Shown: positions 8,219 through 17,429 of the stretch, in pieces
Layout of the letters: every line of letters starts with the position of its first letter
Position numbering within the stretch: position 1 is the stretch's first letter
Assembly: GCA_946407065.1 (NCBI GenBank)
Contig: CAMJMQ010000020.1
Location: 1-49,333, forward strand
Length of the DNA stretch: 49,333 nt
Origin: an uncultured Clostridia bacterium
GTDB taxonomy: Bacteria; Bacillota; Clostridia; Oscillospirales; Acutalibacteraceae
Direction: 5' to 3'
Notes under the pieces: generated by a model
Told to the model about the DNA's origin: nothing
Database searches by the model: none
What the model saw: the letters and a program-made list of their open reading frames with translations, nothing else
Program-made: the position numbers and the translations under genes

Positions 8219-9159
8219 TGAAGCAGAACATCGTCGCGGTCATCGGACCCACCGCGTCTGGCAAGACCGCCTTATCCGTCGAGTTGGCAAAGCATTTTTC
8301 GGGAGAGATCATCTCCGCCGATTCGATGCAGATCTACAAAACCATGGATATCGCCACCGCGAAGCCCACCGAGGAAGAAAAGCAGGGCATCCCGCACCAT
8401 CTGATGGATTTTCTTGATCCGTCGGAGGAGTTCTCGGTCGCGCGCTTCTGCGAGCTGGCAAAAACCGCGATCACCGATATCGCCGCGCGTGATCATCTTC
8501 CCATCGTCACCGGCGGCACGGGGCTGTATGTCGACGCATTGCTCGGCGATATGCAGTTTGAAGAGACTGAGGTCGATCCCGTCCTGCGCACGACGATCAC
8601 CGCCGATGTACAGGAAAAGGGCGTCGATAAAACGCTTGACTACATCCGCACCTTTGATCCCGCATCCGCCGAGCGCCTCAGTATCGGCCGCAATCCCCAG
8701 CGCCTGATCCGCTGTATCGAGGTCTACCTGTCGACCGGCATGACCCAGACACAGCTCAACGAAAAGCAAAAGGGCAGCGGTTCGCCGTATCACGCGATCA
8801 AGCTCGGGCTGACCGCTTCTGACAGAGAGTTTCTCTATGAGCGTATCAACCGTCGTGTCGATCTGATGATGGAGAACGGTCTTTTAGAAGAAGCGCGGCA
8901 GTTTTATGACAGACAGTCGGGCGATACCGCCTGTGCGGCGATCGGCTACAAGGAGCTGTTGCCGTATCTCAGCGGCGAGCTGGATCTTGACATCTGCGTC
9001 GCCAATCTCAAGCGTGCGACACGCCGCTATGCCAAGCGCCAGATGACATGGTTCAAGCGCGACGAGTCGATCCGCTGGTTCAACATTGACGAGCAAAGCT
9101 TCGATGAAATATTGAACGAAGCATCAGAAATGATCAAAAAGGAATTTCATTATGAGTAA
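8215..9159 (+). CDS. miaA: tRNA dimethylallyltransferase MiaA
   Basis: A 314-aa enzyme that transfers a dimethylallyl group to N6 of A37 in tRNAs reading UNN codons, making the substrate for MiaB. The P-loop GPTASGKT (residues ~10-17), the ISADSMQIYK block and GGTGLYVDALL are all present. It overlaps the mutL stop by 4 nt (ATGA), so translation is probably coupled; an ATG at 8218 is an equally possible start. The last 8 nt overlap the next gene. Confidence 0.96.
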   Translation: MMKQNIVAVIGPTASGKTALSVELAKHFSGEIISADSMQIYKTMDIATAKPTEEEKQGIPHHLMDFLDPSEEFSVARFCELAKTAITDIAARDHLPIVTGGTGLYVDALLGDMQFEETEVDPVLRTTITADVQEKGVDKTLDYIRTFDPASAERLSIGRNPQRLIRCIEVYLSTGMTQTQLNEKQKGSGSPYHAIKLGLTASDREFLYERINRRVDLMMENGLLEEARQFYDRQSGDTACAAIGYKELLPYLSGELDLDICVANLKRATRRYAKRQMTWFKRDESIRWFNIDEQSFDEILNEASEMIKKEFHYE

Positions 9160-10474
9160 ATCAACATCCAAAGCACCGTCAGAGCGATCCAAGGTGACCA
9201 AAAGGATCCTGATCGGTGTGGGAATCACGTTGGTACTGATCTATATCGTGTTCCTGTTTATCACAACCAACTTCCTCGGCAACAACAATATCGTGACCGA
9301 GACCGCCTTTAAATCAAAGGCATATGACATCATCGAGTCAAAGGCGCTGATCGTCAGGAATGAGGAGTACCTCACCTCGAGCGCCTCGGGTGTGATGATC
9401 TACGACGTCAGCGACGGCGACAAGGTCACCTCCGACGGCGTTGTCGCGACCGCCTACAACTCGCAGGAGGACGTCACCAAGGTACAGCAGATCAACGAGC
9501 TCGATGAGCGCATCGCTTACCTGAAATCCCTCAACGAGGTCAACAACTCGACCAACGTCGGTATCGATACCCTCAACAGCCAGATCAACGAGCGCATGGT
9601 CGCGTTGATGAAATCCGTCAACACCTGCGACTATGCCAATATCGACTCCGTGGAGCAGAACCTCTTGACCTCTATCCTGCGTAAGCAACTGCTCACGGGT
9701 GATCAAAAGAACTTTGACGACAAGATCGCCGAGCTTCAGAATCAGCGCGCGTCACTCAGCGCCGCCTCTCCGACCGGCACGGTCAAGGCGGGCTCCGCGG
9801 GCTATTTTGTGTCAAAGGTCGACGGCTATGAGAACGCCTTTGACGTTACCAAGCTCGATGAAGTCACCGCCAAGGATATCGAATCCGCCGCGCCCGAGCA
9901 GATCAGTGAGAACGCGTATCTGGGCAAGATCGTCAAGGGCGTGAACTGGTACCTGCTGTGTCCCGTCACCCATGATGAGGCGACCGCGCTCAGCCACGCT
10001 GATGAGAATATCAAGGTGCGGCTGCCTTCGGCGATCGACGGCGAGATCCCCGCCAAGATCCTCTATGTCAATAACAACAGCGCCGAGAACGAGAAGTCTG
10101 TCGCGGTGCTGCAGTGTAATTATATGAACGACGCGCTCTCCAAGCTCCGTCAGGAGAACGTCGAGATCATTGTCAACGAGTACGAAGGTCTCAAGATCAG
10201 CAAGTCCGCGCTGCATGACGACGACATCACCTACACCGTCAAGGATGACGCCGGTAACGAGACCGAGAAGAAGGAGCGCGTGCAGGGCGTCTACGTCCAG
10301 TACGGCATGGAGCTGGTATTCAAGCAGGTCTCGATCGTCTATGCGGGCGATGACTTCATCATCTGCAATGAAACCCCCGACAAGGGCAAGCTGCTCAACG
10401 GCACCACGGTCGCGCTCTACGATAAGGTCGTAACAGAAGGAGGAGATTTATTCAATGGCAAGATCATTAGCTGA
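9152..10474 (+). CDS. HlyD-like single-pass membrane protein of the miaA-yggS cluster
   Basis: A 440-aa protein with a basic N-terminus, one membrane helix at about 19-40, then a large extracytoplasmic part. A short beta segment (LIVRNEEYLTSSASGVMIYDV, about 63-84) resembles the lipoyl/barrel-sandwich half of HlyD-type adaptors. It is followed by a helical hairpin (about 100-200) and a returning beta segment (SPTGTVKAGSAGYFVSKVDG). Proteins of this kind are common next to sepF in Clostridia, with no settled function. No ABC partner is adjacent. It overlaps miaA by 8 nt and yggS by 20 nt, so it is co-translated with conserved genes. The family name rests on architecture, not a database hit. 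Confidence 0.7.
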   Translation: MSKSTSKAPSERSKVTKRILIGVGITLVLIYIVFLFITTNFLGNNNIVTETAFKSKAYDIIESKALIVRNEEYLTSSASGVMIYDVSDGDKVTSDGVVATAYNSQEDVTKVQQINELDERIAYLKSLNEVNNSTNVGIDTLNSQINERMVALMKSVNTCDYANIDSVEQNLLTSILRKQLLTGDQKNFDDKIAELQNQRASLSAASPTGTVKAGSAGYFVSKVDGYENAFDVTKLDEVTAKDIESAAPEQISENAYLGKIVKGVNWYLLCPVTHDEATALSHADENIKVRLPSAIDGEIPAKILYVNNNSAENEKSVAVLQCNYMNDALSKLRQENVEIIVNEYEGLKISKSALHDDDITYTVKDDAGNETEKKERVQGVYVQYGMELVFKQVSIVYAGDDFIICNETPDKGKLLNGTTVALYDKVVTEGGDLFNGKIIS

Positions 10475-11168
10475 TGTAACATATAACTATCAGGTCATCT
10501 GTGAGAATATCGCGAAGGCGGCACAGTCCGTCGGCAAGACCGCCGATGACATCACCTTTTTGGCGGCGACCAAGACCGTCGACGTGCCCACCATCAACCA
10601 CGCGATCTCTCTGGGACTGCGCTATATCGGCGAGAACCGTGTGCAGGAGCTGCTGTCAAAGTACGAGGACTACGACCTCGACCATGCGTCCTTACAGTTT
10701 ATCGGTCATTTGCAGACAAATAAGGTGCGCCAGATCGTCGGCAAGGTCGATCTGATCCAGAGTGTCGATTCCGTCAAGCTCGCGCGTGAGATCTCGCGCT
10801 GTTCCTTAAAACAGGGCATTTCCACTGATATCCTGCTCGAGGTCAACATCGGCAGGGAGGAAAACAAGTCGGGTGTTCTGCCCGAGGCACTGCCCGAATT
10901 GCTCGATGAGATCAAGGATATCCCCGCGATCAAAGTGCGCGGATTGATGGCGATCCCCCCGATTTGTGAAAATGCACAAGAAAATTGTAAATTTTTCGAT
11001 AATATGCGGCATATCTTCCTTGACATCGGCAGTAAAAATATAGATAATATATCTATGGAAGTATTGTCTATGGGCATGTCGGACGATTATGCCGAGGCGA
11101 TACGCTGCGGCGCGAACATGGTCAGAGTCGGATCGGCTCTGTTCGGCAAGCGCAATTATCCGACATAA
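10455..11168 (+). CDS. yggS: YggS-family pyridoxal phosphate homeostasis protein
   Basis: A 237-aa PLP-binding TIM-barrel protein (YggS/PLPBP, YlmE in Bacillus) that handles free PLP and has no known catalytic reaction. PLP lysine is K40 (LAATKTV). IGENRVQE, FIGHLQTNK and SMGMSDDYAEAI near the C-terminus are family signatures. AAGGAGGAGATTT lies just upstream inside the preceding gene, which it overlaps by 20 nt. In Bacillus the orthologue opens the ylm division cluster, as here. The 3' end of the gene (from 10970) is visibly more AT-rich than the rest. Confidence 0.93.
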   Translation: MARSLADVTYNYQVICENIAKAAQSVGKTADDITFLAATKTVDVPTINHAISLGLRYIGENRVQELLSKYEDYDLDHASLQFIGHLQTNKVRQIVGKVDLIQSVDSVKLAREISRCSLKQGISTDILLEVNIGREENKSGVLPEALPELLDEIKDIPAIKVRGLMAIPPICENAQENCKFFDNMRHIFLDIGSKNIDNISMEVLSMGMSDDYAEAIRCGANMVRVGSALFGKRNYPT

Positions 11169-11175
11169 TGATTCG

Positions 11176-11506
11176 TAGGGTAGGAGCCTGCTCCTGCTGA
11201 AACCTATCAAAGGCAGTTGTTTAAACGCGAAGCAAATCTTCCTTGCCGTAGGGACGACCATCGGTCGTCCGTTTGGCTGAGACTTGCTGATACTATCTGC
11301 GGCTTTCGATAACAAAAACGCCCGTCATTCTGCGGACGAGCAATGCTCGTCCCTACGATGACATGATATTCCGCAACAAATGTTGAGTGTAAGCCGACGA
11401 TACAATTCATTCTTGAAGTTGTCAACATTGCTTCAAGGAGAAGGCTTAAGACTAAACCTAATACATTGTCATTGCGAAGCTTGTAAGAGCTGTGGCAATT
11501 TCAACC
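11176..11506. repeat. Composite intergenic repeat cluster before sepF
   Basis: The 379-bp gap between yggS and sepF contains no gene. It holds GTAGGG-family hairpins at about 11176-11200, 11248-11272 (GGACGACCATCGGTCGTCC) and, reversed, 11330-11355. A CATTGCG...TGTGGCAATTTCAACC element follows at 11468-11506. No convincing promoter was found, although sepF must either have one here or be read through. Confidence 0.7.
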
Positions 11507-11547
11507 TTATGATAAACAGAAACCAAAATACATAGGAGGAAACCAAA

Positions 11548-12072
11548 ATGGCAGGATTTGTAGATAAGTTCAAGCGCATGTGGGATGCGCCGGATGACGA
11601 GTACGAATACAGCGATTATGACGATTACGAGGGCAAGAGCGATAGAGAACGATCCAGAGACAGAAGATCGGACAGCGACTCCGAGCCCCGCACCCGCCGC
11701 ACCACGGCGCGTTATGACGATCTCGACGATGTCGACACCTCGTCCCGCGATACGACCCGCCGCAACAAGGTGGTCAATATCAGCGCTACCGCCAAGCTCT
11801 CTGTGGCGCTCTTCAAGCCCGAGCGCTTCGGCGAGGAGACCCGCAACATCGCGGACGAGCTGATCAAGACCCATACGGTCGTCCTCAATCTGGAGAATAC
11901 CAACAAGGATATGGCGCGCCGCATTATCGACTTCTTGTCGGGCGTCGCGTACGCGAACCGCGGCAAGATCAAGAAGGTAGCCACCTCTACCTTTATCATC
12001 ATCCCGAACAACGTCGACCTGACAGGCGACGATCTGCTCGATGAGCTTGAGCACAGCGGCGTTTACTTTTAA
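11548..12072 (+). CDS. sepF: Cell division protein SepF
   Basis: A 174-aa protein that bundles FtsZ filaments and anchors them to the membrane. It has an N-terminal amphipathic membrane-targeting helix (MAGFVDKFKRMW), a highly charged disordered linker (about 15-80, Asp/Arg-rich) and the conserved C-terminal SepF fold (about 80-165, with KPERFGEE, TVVLNLE and RIIDFLSGVAYA). AGGAGG lies 7 nt before the ATG. It is directly followed by ylmH. The Bacillus neighbour ylmG (YggT family) is absent between them. Confidence 0.95.
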   Translation: MAGFVDKFKRMWDAPDDEYEYSDYDDYEGKSDRERSRDRRSDSDSEPRTRRTTARYDDLDDVDTSSRDTTRRNKVVNISATAKLSVALFKPERFGEETRNIADELIKTHTVVLNLENTNKDMARRIIDFLSGVAYANRGKIKKVATSTFIIIPNNVDLTGDDLLDELEHSGVYF

Positions 12073-12801
12073 GTGATCGCGGAAGATAAACTCCTGCTCG
12101 ACAAGGCGTATGACGCGATCCGGCTTGCCGAGCGCAGGAACATCCCCCGATTCTTAGGCTTTCTCAATGAGCATGAAAGCCTGTATCTTCGACAGCATCT
12201 TCCCAAAAGCGCCGATATCACCTTCTTCGGCGGCTATCCCGACGCGGTGCGCCTGATGATGGGCGCGTCGGCGGATACGGACAGCTTCCCGATCACGGCG
12301 CTGGAATTTTGCTATCGGGAGCAGGATGACCTGCGGCACAGGGATTTTTTAGGTTCGCTGATGGCGATGGGCATCCGCCGCGATACGCTGGGCGATATTT
12401 TGACCGGCAAGGGCAGGACGGTGATCTTCGTCCGTGACGATATCGTGCCCTTTCTTTTATCCGACGTTGATAAGATCGGCAGGATAGGGGTGAAGGTCGG
12501 TTACGCGGATACCTCGGATCTGCCGATCCCCGACGATACCGAGGAGCTATTGTTCACCCTCAGCTCACTTCGGCTCGACGCGTTTGTCGCTGCCGCCGCG
12601 CATCTGTCGCGCGATAAGGCGGCGCGGCTGATCAAAAACGAACTGGTGATGGTCGATCATGTCACCGATACAGAGGTGTCCTCCTTTCTCAAAGAGGGGA
12701 TGACGATCACGATCAGAAAATACGGTAAATATGTTTTGACCGAGCTGCGCGGCACCTCCAAAAAAGGAAAACTGCGTCTTTCGGTCAAGCATTACAGATA
12801 A
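12073..12801 (+). CDS. ylmH: YlmH-family S4-domain RNA-binding protein
   Basis: A 242-aa protein with an N-terminal YlmH domain (PRFLGFLNEHE, FFGGYPDAVR, GDILTGKG) and a C-terminal S4 RNA-binding domain (about 175-235: RLDAFVAAAAHLSRDKAARLI). YlmH homologues act on stalled ribosome complexes in Bacillus. The start is GTG immediately after the sepF TAA, with no ribosome site of its own, so it is probably reached by termination-reinitiation. The gene is followed by a CATTGCG element and a hairpin. Confidence 0.9.
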   Translation: MIAEDKLLLDKAYDAIRLAERRNIPRFLGFLNEHESLYLRQHLPKSADITFFGGYPDAVRLMMGASADTDSFPITALEFCYREQDDLRHRDFLGSLMAMGIRRDTLGDILTGKGRTVIFVRDDIVPFLLSDVDKIGRIGVKVGYADTSDLPIPDDTEELLFTLSSLRLDAFVAAAAHLSRDKAARLIKNELVMVDHVTDTEVSSFLKEGMTITIRKYGKYVLTELRGTSKKGKLRLSVKHYR

Positions 12802-12813
12802 GTAATATTGATT

Positions 12814-12860
12814 GTCATTGCGAGGAGGCAGTGTCAGCTGCCGACGTGGCAATCTCAACC
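12814..12860. repeat. CATTGCG...GGCAATCTCAACC repeat
   Basis: A unit of the second dispersed family, GTCATTGCGAGGAGGC...CGACGTGGCAATCTCAACC, lies between ylmH and divIVA. Other units are at 11468, 16488, 16859, 18350, 32772 and 48949. Confidence 0.75.
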
Positions 12861-12865
12861 GATTA

Positions 12866-12913
12866 ATACTAAACTCCTGATATCTTATCATATTTTTAAT
12901 CAGAGTTTAGTAT
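12866..12913. promoter_or_regulatory. Inverted repeat upstream of divIVA
   Basis: ATACTAAACTCCTGAT (12866-12881) and ATCAGAGTTTAGTAT (12899-12913) pair with one bulge around a 17-nt AT-rich loop. There is no T-run after it, so it is an unlikely terminator. It ends 33 nt before the divIVA start and could be an operator, an mRNA-protecting hairpin or a repeat remnant. Confidence 0.5.
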
Positions 12914-12945
12914 AAAAACGGAAACCAAGGATAGGAGTGTTTATT

Positions 12946-13623
12946 ATGTTAACAATTGACGAAATCAGAGAAGTCAGCTTCCGTCGTGCGGGAAAGAACG
13001 GTTATAATGCTGCAGATGTTGACGCGTTCATCGATGATGTCACCGATACCGTTGAGCAGCTCTTGGCAGAAAAGAACGATTGCATGCGCAAGATGGATAT
13101 TCTGGCGAACAAGATCGAGCAGTACCGCGAGGATGAGGAGACCGTCCGCAACGCCCTGCTCACCTCTCAGAAGCTCAGCGATACCAAGATCAAGGAAGCG
13201 CAGGATAAAGCGGATTACCTCATCAAGTCCGCTGAGAGAAAGAGCCGTGCGATCCTCACCGAGGCTGAGATGGCGACCGAGCGCGAGAAGGATAAGTTCG
13301 AGGCGCTCCATTCCGAGACCGCCAAGCTCCGCTCTGAGATCATCGCGCTGTACAAAAAGCACCTCGCCATGGTAGAGGAAATGCCCAAGGAGTCCGACGT
13401 CAAGGCAAAGCGCGAAGAGCTGGATAAAAAATATCCCTTTGAGCCGGTCGAAGACATGATCAAGACGCCTGTCGACGATGAAGACGTTGCCGAGCAGCCC
13501 GCCGCTGCGCCCGAGGCTGCCCCCGGCACCGACGAAGATATCAAGATCCGTCCCGAATTAAAGCGCGAAAGACACGATAAGTTCGACAAGCTGCAGTTCG
13601 GCGACAACTATGATGTAGAATAA
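12946..13623 (+). CDS. divIVA: DivIVA-domain protein
   Basis: A 225-aa protein placing itself at curved membrane (poles, septum). The N-terminal DivIVA domain has LTIDEIREVSFRRAGKNGY followed by NAADVDAFIDDV, then a long coiled coil (about 35-150). The tail (165-225) is acidic and Ala/Pro-rich (EQPAAAPEAAPG). The ATG at 12946 is preferred because TAGGAG sits 7 nt before it; an upstream in-frame GTG at 12937 overlaps that ribosome site. Position between ylmH and ileS matches Bacillus. Confidence 0.93.
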   Translation: MLTIDEIREVSFRRAGKNGYNAADVDAFIDDVTDTVEQLLAEKNDCMRKMDILANKIEQYREDEETVRNALLTSQKLSDTKIKEAQDKADYLIKSAERKSRAILTEAEMATEREKDKFEALHSETAKLRSEIIALYKKHLAMVEEMPKESDVKAKREELDKKYPFEPVEDMIKTPVDDEDVAEQPAAAPEAAPGTDEDIKIRPELKRERHDKFDKLQFGDNYDVE

Positions 13624-13635
13624 TCAAAGGCTGAT

Positions 13636-13690
13636 TGTAGGGGAGGGGCTTGCTCCTCCCGCTATAATCGGGTGTGGGCAGAGCCCACCA
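13636..13690. repeat. GTAGGG repeat before ileS
   Basis: TGTAGGGGAGGGGCTTGCTC, then CTCCCG and a second hairpin (GGTGTGGGCAGAGCCCACC). The gap to ileS is under 100 bp, too short for a T-box leader, and none of its conserved elements is seen. Confidence 0.75.
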
Positions 13691-13720
13691 TTTAAAATAT
13701 AATTTGGAGTGTATGTGAAG

Positions 13721-16486
13721 ATGTCCCAGGATTATAATTTGACCCTGAATCTCCCCAAGACCGAATTTCCCATGAGAGGCGGTCTGCCCAAGGCTGAGCC
13801 CAAGACGCTCGAGCGCTGGGAGGAGGAGAAGGTCTATGACAAGCTGATCGAGAAAAACGAGGGCAAGCCCAAGTATGTACTGCATGACGGCCCTCCCTAC
13901 GCCAACGGCGATATCCACCTCGGTCATGCGCTGAACAAAATTTTAAAGGACTTTATCGTTCGTTATAAGAACATGGCGGGCTTCCAGTCGCCCTTTGTCC
14001 CCGGTTGGGATACCCACGGTCTGCCCACCGAGCTCAAGGCGCGCGCCAAGGCAGGCATCGGTTCTTCTGCGGATATTTCTGTATTAGAATTAAGAAAGCT
14101 CTGCGAGGAGTTTGTCACCGGTTATATCGACGACCAGCGCAGCCAGTTCAAGCGACTGGGCTGTATCGGTGAATGGGACAATCCTTACATCACCTTACGC
14201 CACGAGTTTGAGGCGGAGCAGATCAAGGTCTTTGCCGAAATGGCGGACAAAGGCTATATCTACAAGGGCCTCAAGCCCGTTTACTGGTGTCCCGAGTGTA
14301 AAACAGCTCTCGCGGAGGCGGAGATCGAATACGCCGAGGATCCCTGCCATTCCATCTATGTCAAGTTCCGTGTGACCGACGACCTCGGCAAGTTCGAGGC
14401 GATGGGGATCGACCCCTCTAAGGTGTTCTTCGTCATCTGGACGACCACCACATGGACGCTGCCCGCGAACCTCGCGATCTGCGTCGGCCCGCGCTACGAG
14501 TATTCCGTCATCAAATGCGGCGACGAATACTACGTCATGGCGACCGATCTGTATGAGAACGCGATGGCGGAGGCGGAGCTGACCGACTATGAGGTTGTCG
14601 CGACCATCAAGGGCGCTGAGCTCGAGTATATGAAGACCCAGCACCCCTTCCTCGACCGCGAATCCCTGTTGATCGTCGGCGAGCATGTCACGCTCGAGAG
14701 CGGTACCGGCTGCGTTCACACCGCTCCCGGACACGGTGTAGACGACTTCAACGTCTGCCAGAATTACGATATCCCCACCGTTTGCCCTGTTGACGGCGAC
14801 GGTAAATTGACCGAAGAAGCCGGACAGTTTGCCGGTCTTACGACAGATGAAGCCAATAAAAAGATCGCGATCTATCTCGACGAGACAGGCTCGCTGTTCG
14901 CACTCAAAAAGATCATCCACCAGTATCCGCACTGCTGGCGCTGCAAGACCCCGATCCTGTTCCGCGCCACCGACCAGTGGTTCTGCTCCGTGGACGATTT
15001 CAAGGACAAGGCTGTCGACGCGATCAACACCGTCGAGTGGATCCCCGCATGGGGCAAGGATCGCATCACCGCGATGGTACGCGACCGCAAGGACTGGTGC
15101 ATCTCCCGTCAGCGCAAGTGGGGCGTGCCGATCCCGATTTTCTACTGCAAGGACTGCGGCGAGCCGTATGTCAATAAAGAAGCGATGCTCGCGGTAGCCG
15201 ACCTCTTCGGTAAGGAAGGCTCCAACGCGTGGCTCGAGAAGGACGCGTCCGAGATCCTGCCCGAGGGCACCAAGTGCCCCAAGTGCGGCTCCTCGTCCTT
15301 CGATAAAGAAAAGGACATCATGGACGTATGGTTCGACAGCGGCTCCTCGTGGCGCGCTGTCTGCAAGCGCCGTCCGTATCTGGGCGCACCCGTCGATCTG
15401 TATCTCGAGGGTAACGACCAGTACCGCGGATGGTTCCAGAGCTCCCTGCTCACCTCCGTCGCGACTCAGGGCGTCGCGCCTTACCGCACCGTCCTGACCC
15501 ACGGCATGATCCTCGATATGGAACGCCGCAAGATGAGTAAATCGCTGGGTAACGGTATCAGCCCGCAGGAGGTCACACAGCAGTACGGCGCCGACGTGCT
15601 CCGTCTGTGGGTCGCGTCCTCCGACTACCAGTCCGATATCAGCATTTCGCGCGATATCTTAAAGCAGATGAGCGAGGCGTATCGTAAGATCCGCAACACC
15701 GCGCGCTATATCCTCGGTAATCTGAACGACTTCGATCCCGAGAAGGATATGGTAGCGGCGAATGACCTTTTGCCCATCGACAAGTGGGCTGTCGTCAAGC
15801 TCAACGAGCTGATCACCAAGTGCCTGAACGCCTACGATCAATTCGAGTTCCATCAGGTCTATCATTCCATCCACAAGTTCTGTGTCGTCGATATGTCTAA
15901 CTTCTATCTCGACGTACTCAAGGACAGATTATATACCGAAAAGGCGGATTCCAAACAGCGCCGCGCCGCACAGACGGCGATGTATCTCATCCTCGATTCT
16001 CTCACCCGTATGCTCACTCCTATCCTGGCATACACCGCTGACGAGATCTGGAGATACCTGCCGCACCGTGCCGCCGACGACGCGGAGAACGTCCTGTATA
16101 ACAGCATGCCGAAGACTGTCGACATCGACGTTGACGATGACTTCATCGCTGCTTGGGATCGCATCCACGAGCTGCGCGATACCGTCAAAAAGTCGCTCGA
16201 GGTCGTCATCAAGGAGAAGGTCGTCAAGTCCTCTCTCGAGACCTGCGTGACCCTCAAGGCGAGCGGTGAAGAATACGACTTCATCGAGAAGGTGCTGCCC
16301 GAGCTGAAATCCGTTTTCATCGTCTCCGAGGTCAAGCTCGAAAAAGCAGATGGTGAATTGGCTGTCGAGGTCACCAAGGCGGAAGGCGAAAAATGCGAAC
16401 GCTGCTGGGCATATTCCACCACCGTCGGCGCTGATGCCGAGCATCCCACCCTCTGCGCCCGCTGCGCCGCCATCCTCAAATCATGA
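13721..16486 (+). CDS. ileS: Isoleucyl-tRNA synthetase
   Basis: A 921-aa class I synthetase charging tRNA-Ile. The start at 13721 ([20 protein letters not shown]) follows TTGGAG; an upstream in-frame GTG at 13709 would overlap it. Visible motifs: HIGH-type HLGH (about residue 59), the editing CP1 domain ([23 protein letters not shown]), KMSKS (about 603), an internal CKDCGEPY zinc motif, and the C-terminal zinc knuckle CERCW...CARC typical of bacterial IleRS. It sits between divIVA and lspA as in Bacillus. Confidence 0.96.
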   Translation: MSQDYNLTLNLPKTEFPMRGGLPKAEPKTLERWEEEKVYDKLIEKNEGKPKYVLHDGPPYANGDIHLGHALNKILKDFIVRYKNMAGFQSPFVPGWDTHGLPTELKARAKAGIGSSADISVLELRKLCEEFVTGYIDDQRSQFKRLGCIGEWDNPYITLRHEFEAEQIKVFAEMADKGYIYKGLKPVYWCPECKTALAEAEIEYAEDPCHSIYVKFRVTDDLGKFEAMGIDPSKVFFVIWTTTTWTLPANLAICVGPRYEYSVIKCGDEYYVMATDLYENAMAEAELTDYEVVATIKGAELEYMKTQHPFLDRESLLIVGEHVTLESGTGCVHTAPGHGVDDFNVCQNYDIPTVCPVDGDGKLTEEAGQFAGLTTDEANKKIAIYLDETGSLFALKKIIHQYPHCWRCKTPILFRATDQWFCSVDDFKDKAVDAINTVEWIPAWGKDRITAMVRDRKDWCISRQRKWGVPIPIFYCKDCGEPYVNKEAMLAVADLFGKEGSNAWLEKDASEILPEGTKCPKCGSSSFDKEKDIMDVWFDSGSSWRAVCKRRPYLGAPVDLYLEGNDQYRGWFQSSLLTSVATQGVAPYRTVLTHGMILDMERRKMSKSLGNGISPQEVTQQYGADVLRLWVASSDYQSDISISRDILKQMSEAYRKIRNTARYILGNLNDFDPEKDMVAANDLLPIDKWAVVKLNELITKCLNAYDQFEFHQVYHSIHKFCVVDMSNFYLDVLKDRLYTEKADSKQRRAAQTAMYLILDSLTRMLTPILAYTADEIWRYLPHRAADDAENVLYNSMPKTVDIDVDDDFIAAWDRIHELRDTVKKSLEVVIKEKVVKSSLETCVTLKASGEEYDFIEKVLPELKSVFIVSEVKLEKADGELAVEVTKAEGEKCERCWAYSTTVGADAEHPTLCARCAAILKS

Positions 16487-16487
16487 T

Positions 16488-16628
16488 TGTCATTGCGTAG
16501 CTCGCAAGAGCTGTGGCAGTAGCTCTCAGCCAATCAGCGTTCGCGTAATCGCTCCGCTTCTTGGGAGAGTCTTGCATGGGTGCTGTATACCAAATCATAG
16601 ATTTGGACAGCACCTCACAATCTCAACC
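16488..16628. repeat. CATTGCG element interrupted by the ~100-bp repeat
   Basis: GTCATTGCG...GAGCTGTGGCA is followed by a copy of the ~100-bp repeat seen at 411-511 (16519-16617). The rest of the host element, CAATCTCAACC, comes after it. The host word GTGGCAATCTCAACC is thus split, with CA on both sides of the guest. This is a nested insertion. Confidence 0.8.
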
Positions 16629-16641
16629 TTATCGTCGTGAT

Positions 16642-16800
16642 TGTAGGGGAGTGTCTTGACGCTCCCGATTGAAAACCAAAATTGGTTTTCGATATTAATC
16701 ACACGAATAATGGTTCGCAGCGTTGTATGATACTGCCAAACGTTACTGCGCCCATTCGCGTGACACGCGAACGGGCGGGTCAAGACCCGCCCCTACACAA
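16642..16800. repeat. Facing pair of GTAGGG repeats
   Basis: A forward unit at 16642-16667 (TGTAGGGGAGTGTCTTGACG then CTCCC) and a reversed unit at 16773-16798 (CGGGTCAAGACCCGCCCCTAC) enclose about 105 bp. That core includes CGCGTGACACGCG palindromic sequence. No gene is seen in it. Confidence 0.7.
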
Positions 16801-16815
16801 ATAAATCAATAAACC

Positions 16816-16847
16816 TTATGCGGTGTATCACACGGTACACCGCATTA
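16816..16847. promoter_or_regulatory. Hairpin upstream of lspA
   Basis: ATGCGGTGTA (16818-16827) and TACACCGCAT (16836-16845) form a perfect 10-bp stem with an 8-nt loop, followed by TATACTATAATG. It could be a terminator for ileS without a good T-run, or an operator. A -10-like TATAAT lies at 16851-16856 without a clear -35. A further CATTGTGAGG...GGCAATCTCAACC element is at 16859-16905. Confidence 0.45.
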
Positions 16848-16943
16848 TACTATAATGAGTCATTGTGAGGAGTAACGCTATAGTTACGACGTGGCAATCT
16901 CAACCTTACTCTTAAACTACTCAATGCATTTGGATGTGATACC

Positions 16944-17429
16944 ATGCTAATCGTATACATCGCGATCATCGTCATCGTGCCGATCCTGTCGCAGTGTATC
17001 CGTTTCGCTATCGAAGCGAACGTCAAACCGCAGGGCACTGTCGCGGTCATCCCGGGCTTGTTCAACCTGACCTATTCCGAGAACCGCGGCGTCGCGTTCG
17101 GACTGTTCCAGGACGGTACGCTGTTCTTTGCGATCACTACCTCGATCGTGATCGTCGTATTTGCTATTCTTCTTTTTAAGAATTATAATAAGAGCAAATT
17201 ATTCTCGGTCGCCGCCGCGCTGATCATCGGCGGCGGTCTGGGCAACCTGTTCGAGCGCATTTTCCTCGGCTACGTTGTCGACTATCTCAGCCTGTCGTTC
17301 TTCCCTCCGATCTGCAACTTTGCCGACTATTGCATCACCGCCGGCACCGTCTGCCTGATCGTTTACCTGCTGTTCTTCTCCGATTTCTTGAAGGACAGCA
17401 AAAAGAAAACGCAAGATGAACAGGCTTGA
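16944..17429 (+). CDS. lspA: Lipoprotein signal peptidase II
   Basis: A 161-aa, four-helix aspartyl protease that removes signal peptides from prolipoproteins. The catalytic pair is present: D113 (GYVVDYL) and D128 (CNFADYC). NRGVAF (47-52) and GGGLGNLFER (96-105) also match. Two usually conserved sites differ: the first-helix Asp of the LDQ motif is Ser16 (LSQC), and the NLxDR Asp is Glu104. The ribosome site is weak (GGATGTG). A lipoprotein candidate is encoded at 44.5 kb. The end overlaps the next gene by 14 nt. Confidence 0.9.
   Translation: MLIVYIAIIVIVPILSQCIRFAIEANVKPQGTVAVIPGLFNLTYSENRGVAFGLFQDGTLFFAITTSIVIVVFAILLFKNYNKSKLFSVAAALIIGGGLGNLFERIFLGYVVDYLSLSFFPPICNFADYCITAGTVCLIVYLLFFSDFLKDSKKKTQDEQA

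Noticed and set aside
13624..13720. T-box riboswitch for ileS
   Set aside because: The gap is under 100 bp and filled by GTAGGG hairpins; no specifier loop or T-box consensus sequence is visible.
14195..15502. 435-codon minus-strand frame opposite ileS (and a similar 449-codon frame opposite thrC, 23499-24848)
   Set aside because: Antisense shadows of well-identified genes in moderately GC-rich DNA; the plus-strand proteins carry all family motifs.
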